Source: Terriglobia bacterium
Lineage (GTDB): Bacteria > Acidobacteriota > Terriglobia > UBA7540
Reading direction: 5' to 3'
Assembly (NCBI GenBank): GCA_035712365.1
Contig: DASTAW010000008.1
Span: forward strand, 62,001-126,000
DNA: 64,000 bases
A program made the translations under genes and the position numbers. The notes under the pieces were generated by a model. The model searched no databases. It saw nothing but the letters and a program-made list of their open reading frames with translations, and had not been told where the DNA came from. Positions 1 through 8,047 of this stretch are shown here, one piece after another. Position 1 is the first letter of the stretch, and each line of letters begins with the position of its first letter.

Positions 1-2
1 AC

Positions 3-215
3 GTCTTCCTCAAGACCGGGTCGCACTTCTTAAGCCATGCGGACTGGGGTTGCATGGATGGCGAACACAAAGCCTGGATTATCGCTGACGCCGCCGACAA
101 GGAGGAAGCGTGCGGCATTGTCCCGCCGCAGTTTCGATCGCAGGCCAGGGTGACGAGACTCAACAAATTCAGCATCGAGGAGGTCGAGGAGGTCCTGCAA
201 AAGCATCGCGCTTGA
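3..215 (+). CDS. C-terminal part of a small conserved hypothetical protein (5' end outside window)
   Basis: The frame starting at base 3 is open from the window edge to TGA at 213-215 and gives the last 70 residues of a protein. It reads like the small soluble conserved proteins with an HxLxxADWGCxDGxHxAW core followed by a VPPxFRxxA segment; here these are seen as HFLSHADWGCMDGEHKAW and VPPQFRSQARV. Charged C-terminus with a Glu/Val-rich helix (EEVEEVLQKH). No function is known to me for this family. It is a true coding end rather than a shadow because codon use is even and no competing frame exists. Confidence 0.6.
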   Translation, partial: VFLKTGSHFLSHADWGCMDGEHKAWIIADAADKEEACGIVPPQFRSQARVTRLNKFSIEEVEEVLQKHRA

Positions 216-550
216 TGTTGTGAGGCCGCCGGACCGGGTCCCGGTGGATCAGCACGCTCCGGAAATGGACTTGAATTAAAAGGCCATCAGGTGCAACCTG
301 TATGGGAGCGTAAGACGAAGTTCGAACTTGTCACACGCTCATCAACTTACAATCGGAACTTGGAAACATCCATAAGTTACTATTGATGCTCAGACCTCTT
401 TTAGCTGGGGCGTTGGATGGCGGGGAGGATTGACGCAGCCGACGGTGCATTTCGTACATCGCCGTATATGCGATATTTCTTCCAGCAAATCAGCCCTTGG
501 ACACCCGGCCGGCGGACTCATAGTCTCAACTGCTCATGAAGGAGAAATCG
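216..550. other. Intergenic region, no gene seen
   Basis: About 335 bases between the partial gene and the FAD oxidase. A short GC-rich hairpin (CCGGACCGGGTCCCGG) lies near 228-246 just after the upstream stop but has no T-run, so it is not a convincing intrinsic terminator. A TTGACG at 430-435 could be a -35 but no good -10 follows at 16-18 bases. The ribosome binding site AAGGAG at 539-544 decides the start of the next gene. Confidence 0.5.
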
Positions 551-1927
551 ATGCGTTCAGAAACCGTCGCAAAGCTTCAGCAAGGATTTCGTGGTGAAGT
601 CATCCAACCCGGAGATGCCGCGTATGACACGGCGCGCGGAGTGTACAACGGGATGATCGACAAACACCCGGCAGTCATCGCCCGGTGCGCCGACATTGCC
701 GACATTCTGTCTGCCGTGAGGTTCGGCCGCGAACACGATCTGCTGACGTCCATTCGAGGCGGAGGGCACAACGCCGGCGGTTTGGGCGTCTGTGACGACG
801 GCCTGGCGATTGACCTGTCGCGCATGAAGAACGTCCACGTGGACCCCAGAGCGAAGACCGCCCGCGTGGCGCCGGGGTGCTTGTGGGGCGATGTCGATCA
901 TGCAACCCATGCCTTTGGAATGGCCACGCCGAGCGGCTTTATCTCCACCACAGGCGTGGCGGGATTGACGCTGGGAGGCGGGGTCGGATACCTCAGCCGA
1001 AGATACGGCCTGACCATTGACAACCTGCTTTCCGCCGACATGGTGCTCGCAGACGGAAGCTTTGTCACCGTCAGCGCAGATGAAAACGCCGATCTTTTCT
1101 GGGCGATCCGTGGCGGAGGCGGCAACTTCGGCGTTGTGACATCTTTCCTTTTCCGGCTTCATCCGGTTGATACGGTATACGCTGGTCCCACCTTCTGGTC
1201 ATTGGACCAAACCGAAGAGGTGATGAAAGCTTATCGTGAGTTTATTCTGAAGGCGCCGGAATTCGTCTATGGTTTTTTCGCCTTCCTGACGATTCCGCCG
1301 GCTCCCATGTTTCCCGCGCAACTCCACAATCAGAAAGTGTGCGGGGTCATGTGGTGCTGCACCGGCGCTCCGGATGAAGCCGAGAAAGCTACGCGGCCAT
1401 TGAGATCAGTGGGGAAGCCCGTTCTGGACCACGTGGGCCCCGTGCCATTTCCGGCGGTCCAAAGCCTGTTCGATCCGCTTTACCCGGCCGGGCTCCAATG
1501 GTACTGGCGCGCCGATTTCTTTAAGGAAATCAGTGATGCATCCATCGCCAAACACGCGGAACACGGCGCAAAGCTTCCGACAATGCACTCCACGATGCAC
1601 CTGTATCCCATTGATGGCGCCGCCCACCGTGTCGGGGCTAAAGAGACAGCGTTCAGTTACCGGGACGCAAATTGGGCGGGAGTGATTGTGGGCGTCGATC
1701 CCAGTCCGGCGAACCGCGACAAAATTACGAATTGGACCAGGGATTACTTCGACGCCTTGCACCCTTATTCGTCCGGCGGCGCTTATGTGAACTTTATGAT
1801 GGAAGAGGGCCAGGAGCGCGTCAAGGCATCCTTCCGCGAAAACTACAACCGGCTGGCGACGATCAAGAAAAAGTATGACCCGGAGAATTTTTTCCGCGTG
1901 AACCAGAACATCGTCCCGGCCGCATGA
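551..1927 (+). CDS. FAD-linked oxidase, PCMH/VAO type with berberine-bridge C-terminal domain
   Basis: A 458-residue oxidase. The N-terminal PCMH domain carries RGGGHNAGG, whose His73 is the usual covalent 8-alpha-histidyl FAD attachment site, then GVAGLTLGGGVGYLSRRYG and DLFWAIRGGGGNFGVVTSF, which contact the pyrophosphate. The C-terminal BBE motif YDPENFFRVNQNI closes the protein. Bi-covalent berberine-bridge enzymes also have a Cys just before the GGG loop; here that stretch reads SGFISTTGVAG with no Cys, so a single covalent link is expected. ATG at 551 is chosen over the in-frame ATG at 536 because AAGGAG (539-544) lies between them at ideal distance from 551. Cytoplasmic, no signal peptide. 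The substrate (sugar, alcohol or secondary metabolite) cannot be told from sequence. Confidence 0.88.
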   Translation: MRSETVAKLQQGFRGEVIQPGDAAYDTARGVYNGMIDKHPAVIARCADIADILSAVRFGREHDLLTSIRGGGHNAGGLGVCDDGLAIDLSRMKNVHVDPRAKTARVAPGCLWGDVDHATHAFGMATPSGFISTTGVAGLTLGGGVGYLSRRYGLTIDNLLSADMVLADGSFVTVSADENADLFWAIRGGGGNFGVVTSFLFRLHPVDTVYAGPTFWSLDQTEEVMKAYREFILKAPEFVYGFFAFLTIPPAPMFPAQLHNQKVCGVMWCCTGAPDEAEKATRPLRSVGKPVLDHVGPVPFPAVQSLFDPLYPAGLQWYWRADFFKEISDASIAKHAEHGAKLPTMHSTMHLYPIDGAAHRVGAKETAFSYRDANWAGVIVGVDPSPANRDKITNWTRDYFDALHPYSSGGAYVNFMMEEGQERVKASFRENYNRLATIKKKYDPENFFRVNQNIVPAA

Positions 1928-1995
1928 GTGCCGTGATGCGATGCGCCGCTATGGCAGAGGTTGGGAATCGCAAAAGGCTATGCGCCCTGCCCTGG

Positions 1996-2844
1996 TTAGC
2001 GGAACTTTGTAACGCGCGCCGACACTTCCTGCGAGAAGCGGTCAATGAAGCTGGTGATGTACCGGACGGGGTCAAGTTGGTCGTCTTTGACCAGGGGCGT
2101 CAAATCGATTCCGAAGATCACTGATTCGGCCACGTCGGTCGCGTGTGAAGCAAAGTAGGTGGCGTTCGCTCTGCGACGCCCTGCGGTCGCCAGGTCATAG
2201 CGTTTGCCGCCGCAAATCTGCGAGTCAAAGACGCCTACCAGCGACATCGCCAGGTTCTCATGCGCGCTCACGTCGAATAGCACCTTGTCATCGTCATTCA
2301 GCCAATCAAGGCCGCGCCAGACCTCGCAGCCATAGAGCTTCTCCGGGCGTGTGTTGGCAGGCAGGCTGCGGATGGCCTGAATGACTCGAAGCGCGACGCC
2401 AACGTGCGTGTCGTGCTTGTCGGCCAGGTTGTGCGTGTAAACGACTTTGGCCTGCGCAGCATTCAACAGTTGCTTCAGGTCAGCGACCACATCAGGATTG
2501 TTCTTGTCCTTGACCGCGCCGCTGGTATAGTCAAGAAACACCTGCGCTGAATACTCTCCAATGTAGGCGGCCTTGCGCTGTTCAACGCGGCGGACCTGTT
2601 GCATGTCTTCATCGCTGTAACTGGCATAAAGATCGTCGCGCGGGCTGCCGGCGCCGTTGGTTACCGTCACTCCGGTAAAGTGCTTGTCCTGCCTGCCAAA
2701 GCACTCCAGGATTCCTTGATAGGCCATGATTTCGAGATCATCCTGATGCGCGCCAATGGCAAAGTGGGTCGTTCGGGCCACCGCCGGCTCAGCCGGGCTG
2801 CCGTCCGGCACATAGATTTCTGATCCTGCGTTATGAAACTTCAT
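1996..2844 (-). CDS. PIG-L family deacetylase
   Basis: A 282-residue LmbE/PIG-L zinc deacetylase. The first metal motif is AHQDDLE near residue 34, where most family members have AHPDD; the third ligand motif HNLADKHDTHVG is present near the middle. The family removes acetyl groups from N-acetylglucosaminyl or related substrates. It lies 15 bases downstream of the ROK-type gene on the same strand, so the two are probably one operon for handling an N-acetylated sugar or glycoside. ATG at 2844 is preferred to the GTG at 2847 because AGGAGG (complement of 2850-2855) is 5 bases from the ATG but only 2 from the GTG. No signal peptide. Confidence 0.85.
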   Translation of the reverse strand: MKFHNAGSEIYVPDGSPAEPAVARTTHFAIGAHQDDLEIMAYQGILECFGRQDKHFTGVTVTNGAGSPRDDLYASYSDEDMQQVRRVEQRKAAYIGEYSAQVFLDYTSGAVKDKNNPDVVADLKQLLNAAQAKVVYTHNLADKHDTHVGVALRVIQAIRSLPANTRPEKLYGCEVWRGLDWLNDDDKVLFDVSAHENLAMSLVGVFDSQICGGKRYDLATAGRRRANATYFASHATDVAESVIFGIDLTPLVKDDQLDPVRYITSFIDRFSQEVSARVTKFR

Positions 2845-2859
2845 CACTTCCTCCTGAGT

Positions 2860-4260
2860 TTAATGAGTGGCAGGCAGGCTTGCGGCCGCCACGGCCTGGC
2901 CCACACGACGCGTTTTTTCATCCGGCAAGTGCAATTCGACCTGGTCCACCAGTTCTGGAAATTCCGCCCGCAACACTTCCTGTGCCTTTTCGAGGACGAT
3001 GTTTCCGCCGTCGCCTGATGTCACGCGGCCCAGGATCAGCACATGGCGCAATTCGTAGAAATCGGCGTAATGGGCCACTCCATAGCCTGTATAAACGCCA
3101 ATCGTTTCGAAGACTTTACGCGCGCGGTCATCGCCCTTGCTTAAGAGGCTCTGGACGGACTTTAACTGGTCTGCCGGGCCAAGCTTTTCATCAAGCTGGA
3201 TTCCTGCCACGGGCGCCAGGCGAAAGACCGCCTGCTGGGAAAAATACTGAGCGCCCACGCCGGGATCGCCTGACCACTCGTCCGCGGGAGCCTGCGGATC
3301 GTAATCCACCGGCACAAAAGCCAGCTCATCAAGCCACGTGCTAATGCCTCCCGTCGGCGTTACGTAGCCGCCAGCCTGGCTGGAACCCAGCGCAATCCCC
3401 AGCACAGCGTTGTCATTCAATGACATTGACCCGGCCAGCGCCGTGACTTCGCCATCGTTTACCACCGCAAACGGGATGCCGCCCCATGCCTCCTGCAAAT
3501 CGAGGAAAAGGCGCGTTGTCTTTTTTTCAAAAAGGTCCTTGGGGATTCCCCGGAAAAGCGACCCAACTCTCGGCCGGTTATTGATGTAAACCCCGGCGGA
3601 ACTCCCTCCAATGGCGTCCACCCGGGGCATGCGGCTTGCCGCGGACTTTAGCCCGGCCATAATCTCATTGAAGTGGTAGCCGGGGTCGGAGGAGTTTCGC
3701 GGGTCCCAAACGATTTCTTCGCTGAACACTGACTGGCCGTCAATCACCGCTGCCACCTTGCGGTCCGTCGCCCCCAGATCGAACCCGATGCGGCAGCCAT
3801 CCAGGTGCCGGCCGATTTCAAGCGAGCCTTCGGAAGCGTCGGGCGCCTTGTCGGCGGAGGTAATGTCAACCGTGAACGGGCGCTCATAAACCCCGCCCAT
3901 AAAGTCGGAATCGAACGCGCGCGCTCCGGCGGAAGAATAGACCTGCCGAAGATGCTCGCCGATGCTCCTGGGGCCGCCCACGATCACGCGCCACCCGCCT
4001 CGCTGCCAGAGGAGCATCTTGAGGGTCCGTTCCGCATAGCGAAGGTTCAGCGAAGCCAATGGGTGTCCCTCGCCGAACGCCTGTGTCCGGTAAACCGAGA
4101 CCGAACCGTCGTCTCGCTCCAGGCCAATCACCAGTGGGACCGCTTTTCCCGACTCCTTCGCCATCTCCAAATACGCGTGGTCGGCAAGAACGGCGGGCGC
4201 GAACTGCGGGTGCAAGGAAGGCTTGATGCGGGCCGTGGCGAGTTCATGAAGTCCGGTCAT
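2860..4260 (-). CDS. ROK-like ASKHA protein with a long N-terminal extension
   Basis: A 466-residue protein. The ROK/ASKHA phosphate-1 motif GFDLGATDRKVAAVIDG starts at residue 159; AIGGSSAGVYINN, VVNDGEVTALAG and LGIALGSSQAGGYV follow as the sugar and phosphate-2 regions, and a late LILGRVTSGDGG supports the adenosine site. The first 157 residues are not a recognisable helix-turn-helix, so this is not a standard NagC/XylR regulator, and no CxCGxxGC zinc loop typical of ROK kinases is visible. It may be a sugar kinase or sugar sensor. The ribosome site AAGGAA precedes ATG at 4260. Upstream lies a nested inverted repeat and tRNA-Pro; downstream is the PIG-L deacetylase, which suggests work on an N-acetyl sugar. 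Confidence 0.75.
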   Translation of the reverse strand: MTGLHELATARIKPSLHPQFAPAVLADHAYLEMAKESGKAVPLVIGLERDDGSVSVYRTQAFGEGHPLASLNLRYAERTLKMLLWQRGGWRVIVGGPRSIGEHLRQVYSSAGARAFDSDFMGGVYERPFTVDITSADKAPDASEGSLEIGRHLDGCRIGFDLGATDRKVAAVIDGQSVFSEEIVWDPRNSSDPGYHFNEIMAGLKSAASRMPRVDAIGGSSAGVYINNRPRVGSLFRGIPKDLFEKKTTRLFLDLQEAWGGIPFAVVNDGEVTALAGSMSLNDNAVLGIALGSSQAGGYVTPTGGISTWLDELAFVPVDYDPQAPADEWSGDPGVGAQYFSQQAVFRLAPVAGIQLDEKLGPADQLKSVQSLLSKGDDRARKVFETIGVYTGYGVAHYADFYELRHVLILGRVTSGDGGNIVLEKAQEVLRAEFPELVDQVELHLPDEKTRRVGQAVAAASLPATH

Positions 4261-4370
4261 CCTCGAATTCCTTTCCGGATCATCCTGCTGATTGGGTCCT
4301 GCGGGAACACTGAAAGCTCTTCATCATAAGAGGATGGGCGAAGCAGGTCAAGGCAGAAGGCGGGCCGGTA

Positions 4371-4495
4371 GTGACTCAGTTTGATCTGTGGCACGGGCGT
4401 CCTCGCCCGTGCTGCGTTCAAAAGACACGGCCAGGCCCGCCCTGAGCGAAGCGAACGGGATGGCCGTGCCACAAAATAAAACCAAACTGAGTCAC
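4371..4495. repeat. Nested inverted repeat: 87-bp palindromic element inside a 13-bp inverted repeat
   Basis: Outer arms GTGACTCAGTTTG (4371-4383) and CAAACTGAGTCAC (4483-4495) are perfect complements. Inside them, 4387-4473 begins TGTGGCACGG and ends CCGTGCCACA, also complementary, and contains CCCTGAGCGAAGCGAACG. The inner unit recurs at 62430-62507, so it is a dispersed MITE- or REP-like element. It lies between tRNA-Pro and the ROK gene and could affect the transcript leader. No coding potential. Confidence 0.8.
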
Positions 4496-4580
4496 CATCG
4501 GCGGGCCCAAACCCCATGGCAAATTCATACGCCGTGCGATCCCATGAGGTGTTGCTTCAAAGATTTTGACGGAAAGAGCT

Positions 4581-4657
4581 TGGTCGGGGCGCGCGGATTC
4601 GAACCGCGGACCTCTTGCGCCCAAGGCAAGCGCGCTACCAGGCTGCGCCACGCCCCG
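4581..4657 (-). tRNA. tRNA-Pro (anticodon TGG)
   Basis: Read on the minus strand, 77 bases fold as a tRNA. The acceptor arm CGGGGCG pairs with CGCCCCG, followed by discriminator A and an encoded CCA. The D arm contains GCGCAGCCTGGTAGCGC, the anticodon stem CTTGC/GCAAG encloses loop CTTGGGC with anticodon TGG, and the T arm is CGCGG-TTCGAAT-CCGCG. TGG reads CCA and other proline codons. There is no intron. Confidence 0.97.
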
Positions 4658-4894
4658 ACAGGGCTGAATGGACTGCGCGAAGCCGTTGATGCTCACTGCG
4701 AACTTCGCGCCACAGACCGAATTCTATTCTGCCAAGCTTCGCCAATGCCGTCCAGATGATTCTCGAAAAGCCGGGACAAAGGCGGCGGAAGCTGGTTGCG
4801 ACGGAGCCTGCACACTGAACCGGTTGAGGATCCGCTCGCATAACGCTCTGCCGAGGCAGCTTCGGCGGGGTCGCGCCTGCCTGCGCTGAACGCT

Positions 4895-4924
4895 CTGGCA
4901 GTCACAACCAGCAAGTGATAGAAT
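4895..4924 (+). promoter_or_regulatory. Candidate sigma-70 promoter for the membrane protein at 5017
   Basis: CTGGCA at 4895-4900 and TAGAAT at 4919-4924 are separated by 18 bases; the -10 is preceded by TG (4916-4917), making an extended -10. The predicted start site is near 4931, giving a leader of about 85 bases. The rest of 4658-5016 holds nothing else recognisable. Motif match only. Confidence 0.4.
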
Positions 4925-5016
4925 CCGGGAAATACAGCGATCATAACGGCGGTTTCAACACACAGGGTCACGCCAATCGGCATTTCCGCACCTGAGGTGC
5001 ACAGGAGGAGATTTCC

Positions 5017-5700
5017 ATGGCTAATGACAATCGGGTTTCAATGACGCGTCTGATTGCGATTCCGGCGCTGATTACGCTGCTGGTCACTTTTCTGCGCCTC
5101 GAAGGCGAGCTGAACCACTGGGGCGCGCCGTGGTTCAACAGCACAGCCGGCGGAGGCGCAGCAATTGTGGGCATTAGCTGGCTGCCCATTATCTTTGGGC
5201 CCTGGTTTGCCCTCAGGCTGATCAAGACGGGAAACGGCTTTATGAGCGCGTCGAGGGCGTGGGGATATCTGGGACTAGGGTTCATCATTCTGGTCGCGAG
5301 CGGTGTCATCGTCGGCCTGGGGATATCGAAGCAAATAACGATGCTGGCTGTCCTCGGCTTTCTGGGCATGATCCTGGCGGCGCTCCTGCCCATCCGAGCC
5401 TGGGGATCGCTTGCCCGGACGCTGATCGCCTACGCCTTTTCCGCCCGCCTGCCCGTCCTTATTGTGATGTTCTTCGCCATGCGCGGCAACGACGGGGCAG
5501 GTTGGGGAACCCACTATGACGCTGCCGACGCGAGTATGGCGCACCTCCCGTTCGCACAGAAATTTCTACTCCTGGCATTTCTCCCCCAGATGACTCTGTG
5601 GATTGCCTGGACGGTGATTGTTGGATTGCTGGCGGGCCTGATTGCGGTCGCTCTGGCCCGGCGCGGCAAACCCGCGGCTGAAGTTGCGGCGAAAGCATGA
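5017..5700 (+). CDS. Multi-pass membrane protein, unknown function
   Basis: A 227-residue integral membrane protein with about six hydrophobic segments (roughly residues 10-26, 45-66, 82-100, 107-125, 137-155 and 185-214). A polar loop RGNDGAGWGTHYDAADAS lies near 155-172 and a basic tail follows the last helix. AGGAGGAG about 6 bases before ATG makes the start firm. I do not recognise a defined family; similar-looking proteins occur in acidobacterial genomes, but no function is known to me. It stands alone between the tRNA and the acyl-CoA operon, which has its own promoter candidate at 5811. Confidence 0.7.
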   Translation: MANDNRVSMTRLIAIPALITLLVTFLRLEGELNHWGAPWFNSTAGGGAAIVGISWLPIIFGPWFALRLIKTGNGFMSASRAWGYLGLGFIILVASGVIVGLGISKQITMLAVLGFLGMILAALLPIRAWGSLARTLIAYAFSARLPVLIVMFFAMRGNDGAGWGTHYDAADASMAHLPFAQKFLLLAFLPQMTLWIAWTVIVGLLAGLIAVALARRGKPAAEVAAKA

Positions 5701-5810
5701 AAGTCCCCGGGAAACGGCCGCGACGCGGGGCGATGAATTGCTACGGAATTGCCGTCAGGGATGCCATCTCGCCCACTGTTCGCGCCAGGCCGCCACTCGA
5801 GCGCGCCGGT

Positions 5811-5840
5811 TTGACTTCGGATTCACCGCCAGAATAAGAT
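5811..5840 (+). promoter_or_regulatory. Candidate promoter of the acyl-CoA mutase operon
   Basis: TTGACT at 5811-5816 and TAAGAT at 5835-5840 are 18 bases apart. A start site near 5847 would leave a leader of about 20 bases before the mutase ATG at 5867. It is the best sigma-70-like match in the 166-base gap and would drive the genes from 5867 to 13272. Confidence 0.45.
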
Positions 5841-5866
5841 AGGGCCAGAAACCGGGACCAGCGGCA

Positions 5867-7504
5867 ATGGCAAAAACCACCAATCCGGGCGCGCCAAAGG
5901 CCGGCGCGATAAAGGAACGTCAAGAGAAATTCACCACCCTTTCGGGCGTTCCCGTTGATCCGGTTTATACCGAGGACGATCTCAAGGATTTCAGTTATTC
6001 ACGCGATCTGGGCGACCCCGGCCAGTACCCTTACACCCGCGGGATTCACCGCACCATGTACCGCGGCAAGCTGTGGACCATGCGGCAGTTTTCCGGCTTC
6101 GGCAGCCCGGAAGACACCAACCAGCGCCTTCACTATCTTCTGAAGCAAGGCCAGACCGGGCTTTCCATCGCATTTGATTTGCCTACGCTGATGGGCTACG
6201 ACTCGAACCATCCGCTGGCCGAAGGCGAGGTGGGCAAGTGCGGCGTCTCGGTCTCGTCTCTCGAAGATATGGAGACCATGCTCGCGGGGCTTCCTCTTGA
6301 GCGCGTCTCGACGTCGATGACCATCAATTCCCCGGCCGCCATGATCTGGGCCATGTACCTGGTGGCGGCGGAAAAGAGCGGAGCTGACTGGAAACGCATC
6401 TCGGGCACGCTCCAGAATGACATCCTGAAGGAATACATCGCTCAGAAGGAGTACATCTTCCCTCCTCAACCGTCCATGCGCCTGGTGGTGGATTCCATCG
6501 TCTTCAGCGCCAGGGAGACGCCGCGCTGGAACCCGATCTCCATCAGCGGCTACCACATTCGCGAGGCAGGTTCGACGGCGGTGCAGGAACTGGCCTTTAC
6601 CCTGCGCGACGGAATTGAATACGTTGACTGGGTAAAGCGCGCGGGCCTCGATGTGGATGAATTTGCGCCACGGCTGAGCTTCTTCTTCAATTCCCACAAT
6701 GACCTTTTCGAGGAGATTGCCAAGTTCCGCGCGGCGCGCAAGGTCTGGGCCACGGTGATGCGCGAACGCTACGGCGCGAAGGACCCTCGCTCGTGGCTCT
6801 GCCGGTTCCACACACAGACGGCAGGATGCTCCCTGACGGCCCAGCAGCCTTACAACAACGTGGTGAGAACAGCCATTCAGGCGCTGGCGGGCGTGCTGGG
6901 AGGGCCCCAGTCGCTCCACACGAATTCATTGGACGAAGCCTGGGCGCTGCCCACCGAGCACGCGGCAACGCTGGCCCTGCGCACCCAGCAGGTGATCGCG
7001 CATGAAAGCGGCGTGGCGGATGTGGCCGATCCATTCGGCGGCTCATATTTCCTAGAAAAGCTGACGCTTGATACAGAGCGCGCCTGCTACGAATATTTTG
7101 ACAAAATCGACGCCATGGGCGGCATGGTGGCCGCCATCGAAAAAGGTTTTCCGCAAAAGGAGATCCACGAGGCGGCTTACTCCTATCAACGGGCCGTCGA
7201 GCAGAAAGAAAAGATCATTGTGGGCGTCAACGATTTTGTCACTGAAGAGGAACGGCCGGTTGACATTCTCGTGATCGACGAAACGATTGCGAAGCGGCAG
7301 CGGGAAAAACTGGCGGCGCTGAAGGAGAATCGTGATAACGCCCGCGTCCAGCAAACGCTTGAGGCGCTGGGCGCCGCCGCCGCGACCGACAGCAACCTGA
7401 TGCCCTGCATCCTGGAATGCGTGCGGGCCTATGCCACGCTCGGCGAGATGTGCGACGTGCTGCGCAAAGTGTTCGGAACTTATGAGGAACCGGCATTCCG
7501 GTAG
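5867..7504 (+). CDS. B12-dependent acyl-CoA mutase, large (catalytic) subunit, isobutyryl-CoA-mutase-like
   Basis: A 545-residue TIM-barrel subunit of the methylmalonyl-CoA mutase superfamily without the C-terminal cobalamin domain, which is a separate gene at 8020. Barrel motifs [40 protein letters not shown] and [11 protein letters not shown] are clear. By alignment with the Propionibacterium methylmalonyl-CoA mutase, Tyr89 is Phe75 here and Arg207 is Gln193, with the same spacing of 118 residues. Those two changes define isobutyryl-CoA mutase (Phe80/Gln198 in Streptomyces IcmA). Ala102 replaces the Asp117 of 2-hydroxyisobutyryl-CoA mutase. So carbon-skeleton rearrangement of isobutyryl/n-butyryl-CoA or a similar non-dicarboxylic acyl-CoA is more likely than methylmalonyl-CoA. 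No MeaB-type chaperone gene is in the window. Confidence 0.9.
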   Translation: MAKTTNPGAPKAGAIKERQEKFTTLSGVPVDPVYTEDDLKDFSYSRDLGDPGQYPYTRGIHRTMYRGKLWTMRQFSGFGSPEDTNQRLHYLLKQGQTGLSIAFDLPTLMGYDSNHPLAEGEVGKCGVSVSSLEDMETMLAGLPLERVSTSMTINSPAAMIWAMYLVAAEKSGADWKRISGTLQNDILKEYIAQKEYIFPPQPSMRLVVDSIVFSARETPRWNPISISGYHIREAGSTAVQELAFTLRDGIEYVDWVKRAGLDVDEFAPRLSFFFNSHNDLFEEIAKFRAARKVWATVMRERYGAKDPRSWLCRFHTQTAGCSLTAQQPYNNVVRTAIQALAGVLGGPQSLHTNSLDEAWALPTEHAATLALRTQQVIAHESGVADVADPFGGSYFLEKLTLDTERACYEYFDKIDAMGGMVAAIEKGFPQKEIHEAAYSYQRAVEQKEKIIVGVNDFVTEEERPVDILVIDETIAKRQREKLAALKENRDNARVQQTLEALGAAAATDSNLMPCILECVRAYATLGEMCDVLRKVFGTYEEPAFR

Positions 7505-7507
7505 CTT

Positions 7508-7536
7508 CTCCGCTCTCTCTGCGCCTCTTCGGTGAA
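7508..7536 (+). repeat. GxxExxY-associated repeat, first left copy
   Basis: A 29-base unit beginning CTCCGC and ending TCGGTGAA. It is nearly identical to 7558-7586, so the left end of the cassette carries two tandem-oriented copies 21 bases apart. It starts 4 bases after the mutase stop codon. Confidence 0.75.
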
Positions 7537-7557
7537 TAATGAAGTACGACTACGAAA

Positions 7558-7586
7558 CTCCGCGCTCTCTGCGCCTCTGCGGTGAA
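7558..7586 (+). repeat. Left terminal inverted repeat of GxxExxY cassette 1
   Basis: A 29-base unit, CTCCGCGC then TCTGCGCCTCTGCGGTGAA, ending 2 bases before the ATG of the GxxExxY gene. It is the reverse complement of 7980-8008 at 24 of 29 positions, counted by eye. Confidence 0.8.
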
Positions 7587-7588
7587 CA

Positions 7589-8047
7589 ATGACCGACCCG
7601 GAACTCACGCACGCAATCATCGGAGCCGCTATTGAGGTTCATCGTCAGCTCGAGCCGGGCCTTCTGGAATCCGCCTATGAGGAATGCATGGCCAGGGAAC
7701 TCGCGCTCCGGTCCATACCTTTCGATCGTCAGAAGCCCTTGCCTGTCGTTTACAAAGGCGTCAGACTGGAATGCGGTTATCGGCTGGACTTGCTCGTGGA
7801 CGGACGTGTCGTCGTCGAGCTCAAGCCTGTTGAGGCTCTCGCCCCAATTCATGGTGCAATTCTCCTGACTTATCTGAAGCTTTCCGGATGCAAAATCGGA
7901 CTCCTGATAAACTTTAACTGCGCAGTACTCAAAGGCGGTATTCGCAGGCGCGCCTTGCGCTACGATCGTGAGCCAGCAACTCACCGCAGAGGCCCAGAGG
8001 ACCCGGAGGAAAAGCTGAAATGCCCGACCGCAGAATTCGAGTCTTAG
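7589..8047 (+). CDS. GxxExxY protein 1 (PD-(D/E)XK-like, unknown function)
   Basis: A 152-residue protein. The namesake motif is seen as GLLESAYEE near residue 29, after [16 protein letters not shown] nuclease-like D-x(n)-ExK core follows: [19 protein letters not shown]. The family is small, uncharacterised and has a restriction-endonuclease-like fold. Residues up to about 131 match the family; the remaining basic tail is read through the right terminal repeat (7980-8008), and the stop lies inside the next gene, overlapping it by 28 bases. The gene sits between the two subunits of one enzyme, where no function in catalysis is expected. With its flanking repeats it looks like an inserted cassette. 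Confidence 0.8.
   Translation: MTDPELTHAIIGAAIEVHRQLEPGLLESAYEECMARELALRSIPFDRQKPLPVVYKGVRLECGYRLDLLVDGRVVVELKPVEALAPIHGAILLTYLKLSGCKIGLLINFNCAVLKGGIRRRALRYDREPATHRRGPEDPEEKLKCPTAEFES
7980..8008 (-). repeat. Right terminal inverted repeat of GxxExxY cassette 1
   Basis: CTCACCGCAGAGG through ACCCGGAG is the inverted partner of 7558-7586 (24 of 29 matches). It lies inside the 3' coding part of the GxxExxY gene and ends 11 bases before the B12-subunit ATG. Its last bases overlap the GGAGG ribosome site of that gene. Confidence 0.8.

Noticed and set aside
5867-7504. Standard call of methylmalonyl-CoA mutase
   Set aside because: The two substrate-specificity residues are Phe and Gln instead of Tyr and Arg, so the generic name would probably mislead about the substrate.
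7504-7589. Tandem CTCTGCGCCTCTGCGGTGAA units as a possible CRISPR-like array
   Set aside because: Only two copies with a 21-base gap, no cas genes, and the third copy is inverted at the cassette end; they are terminal repeats, not an array.
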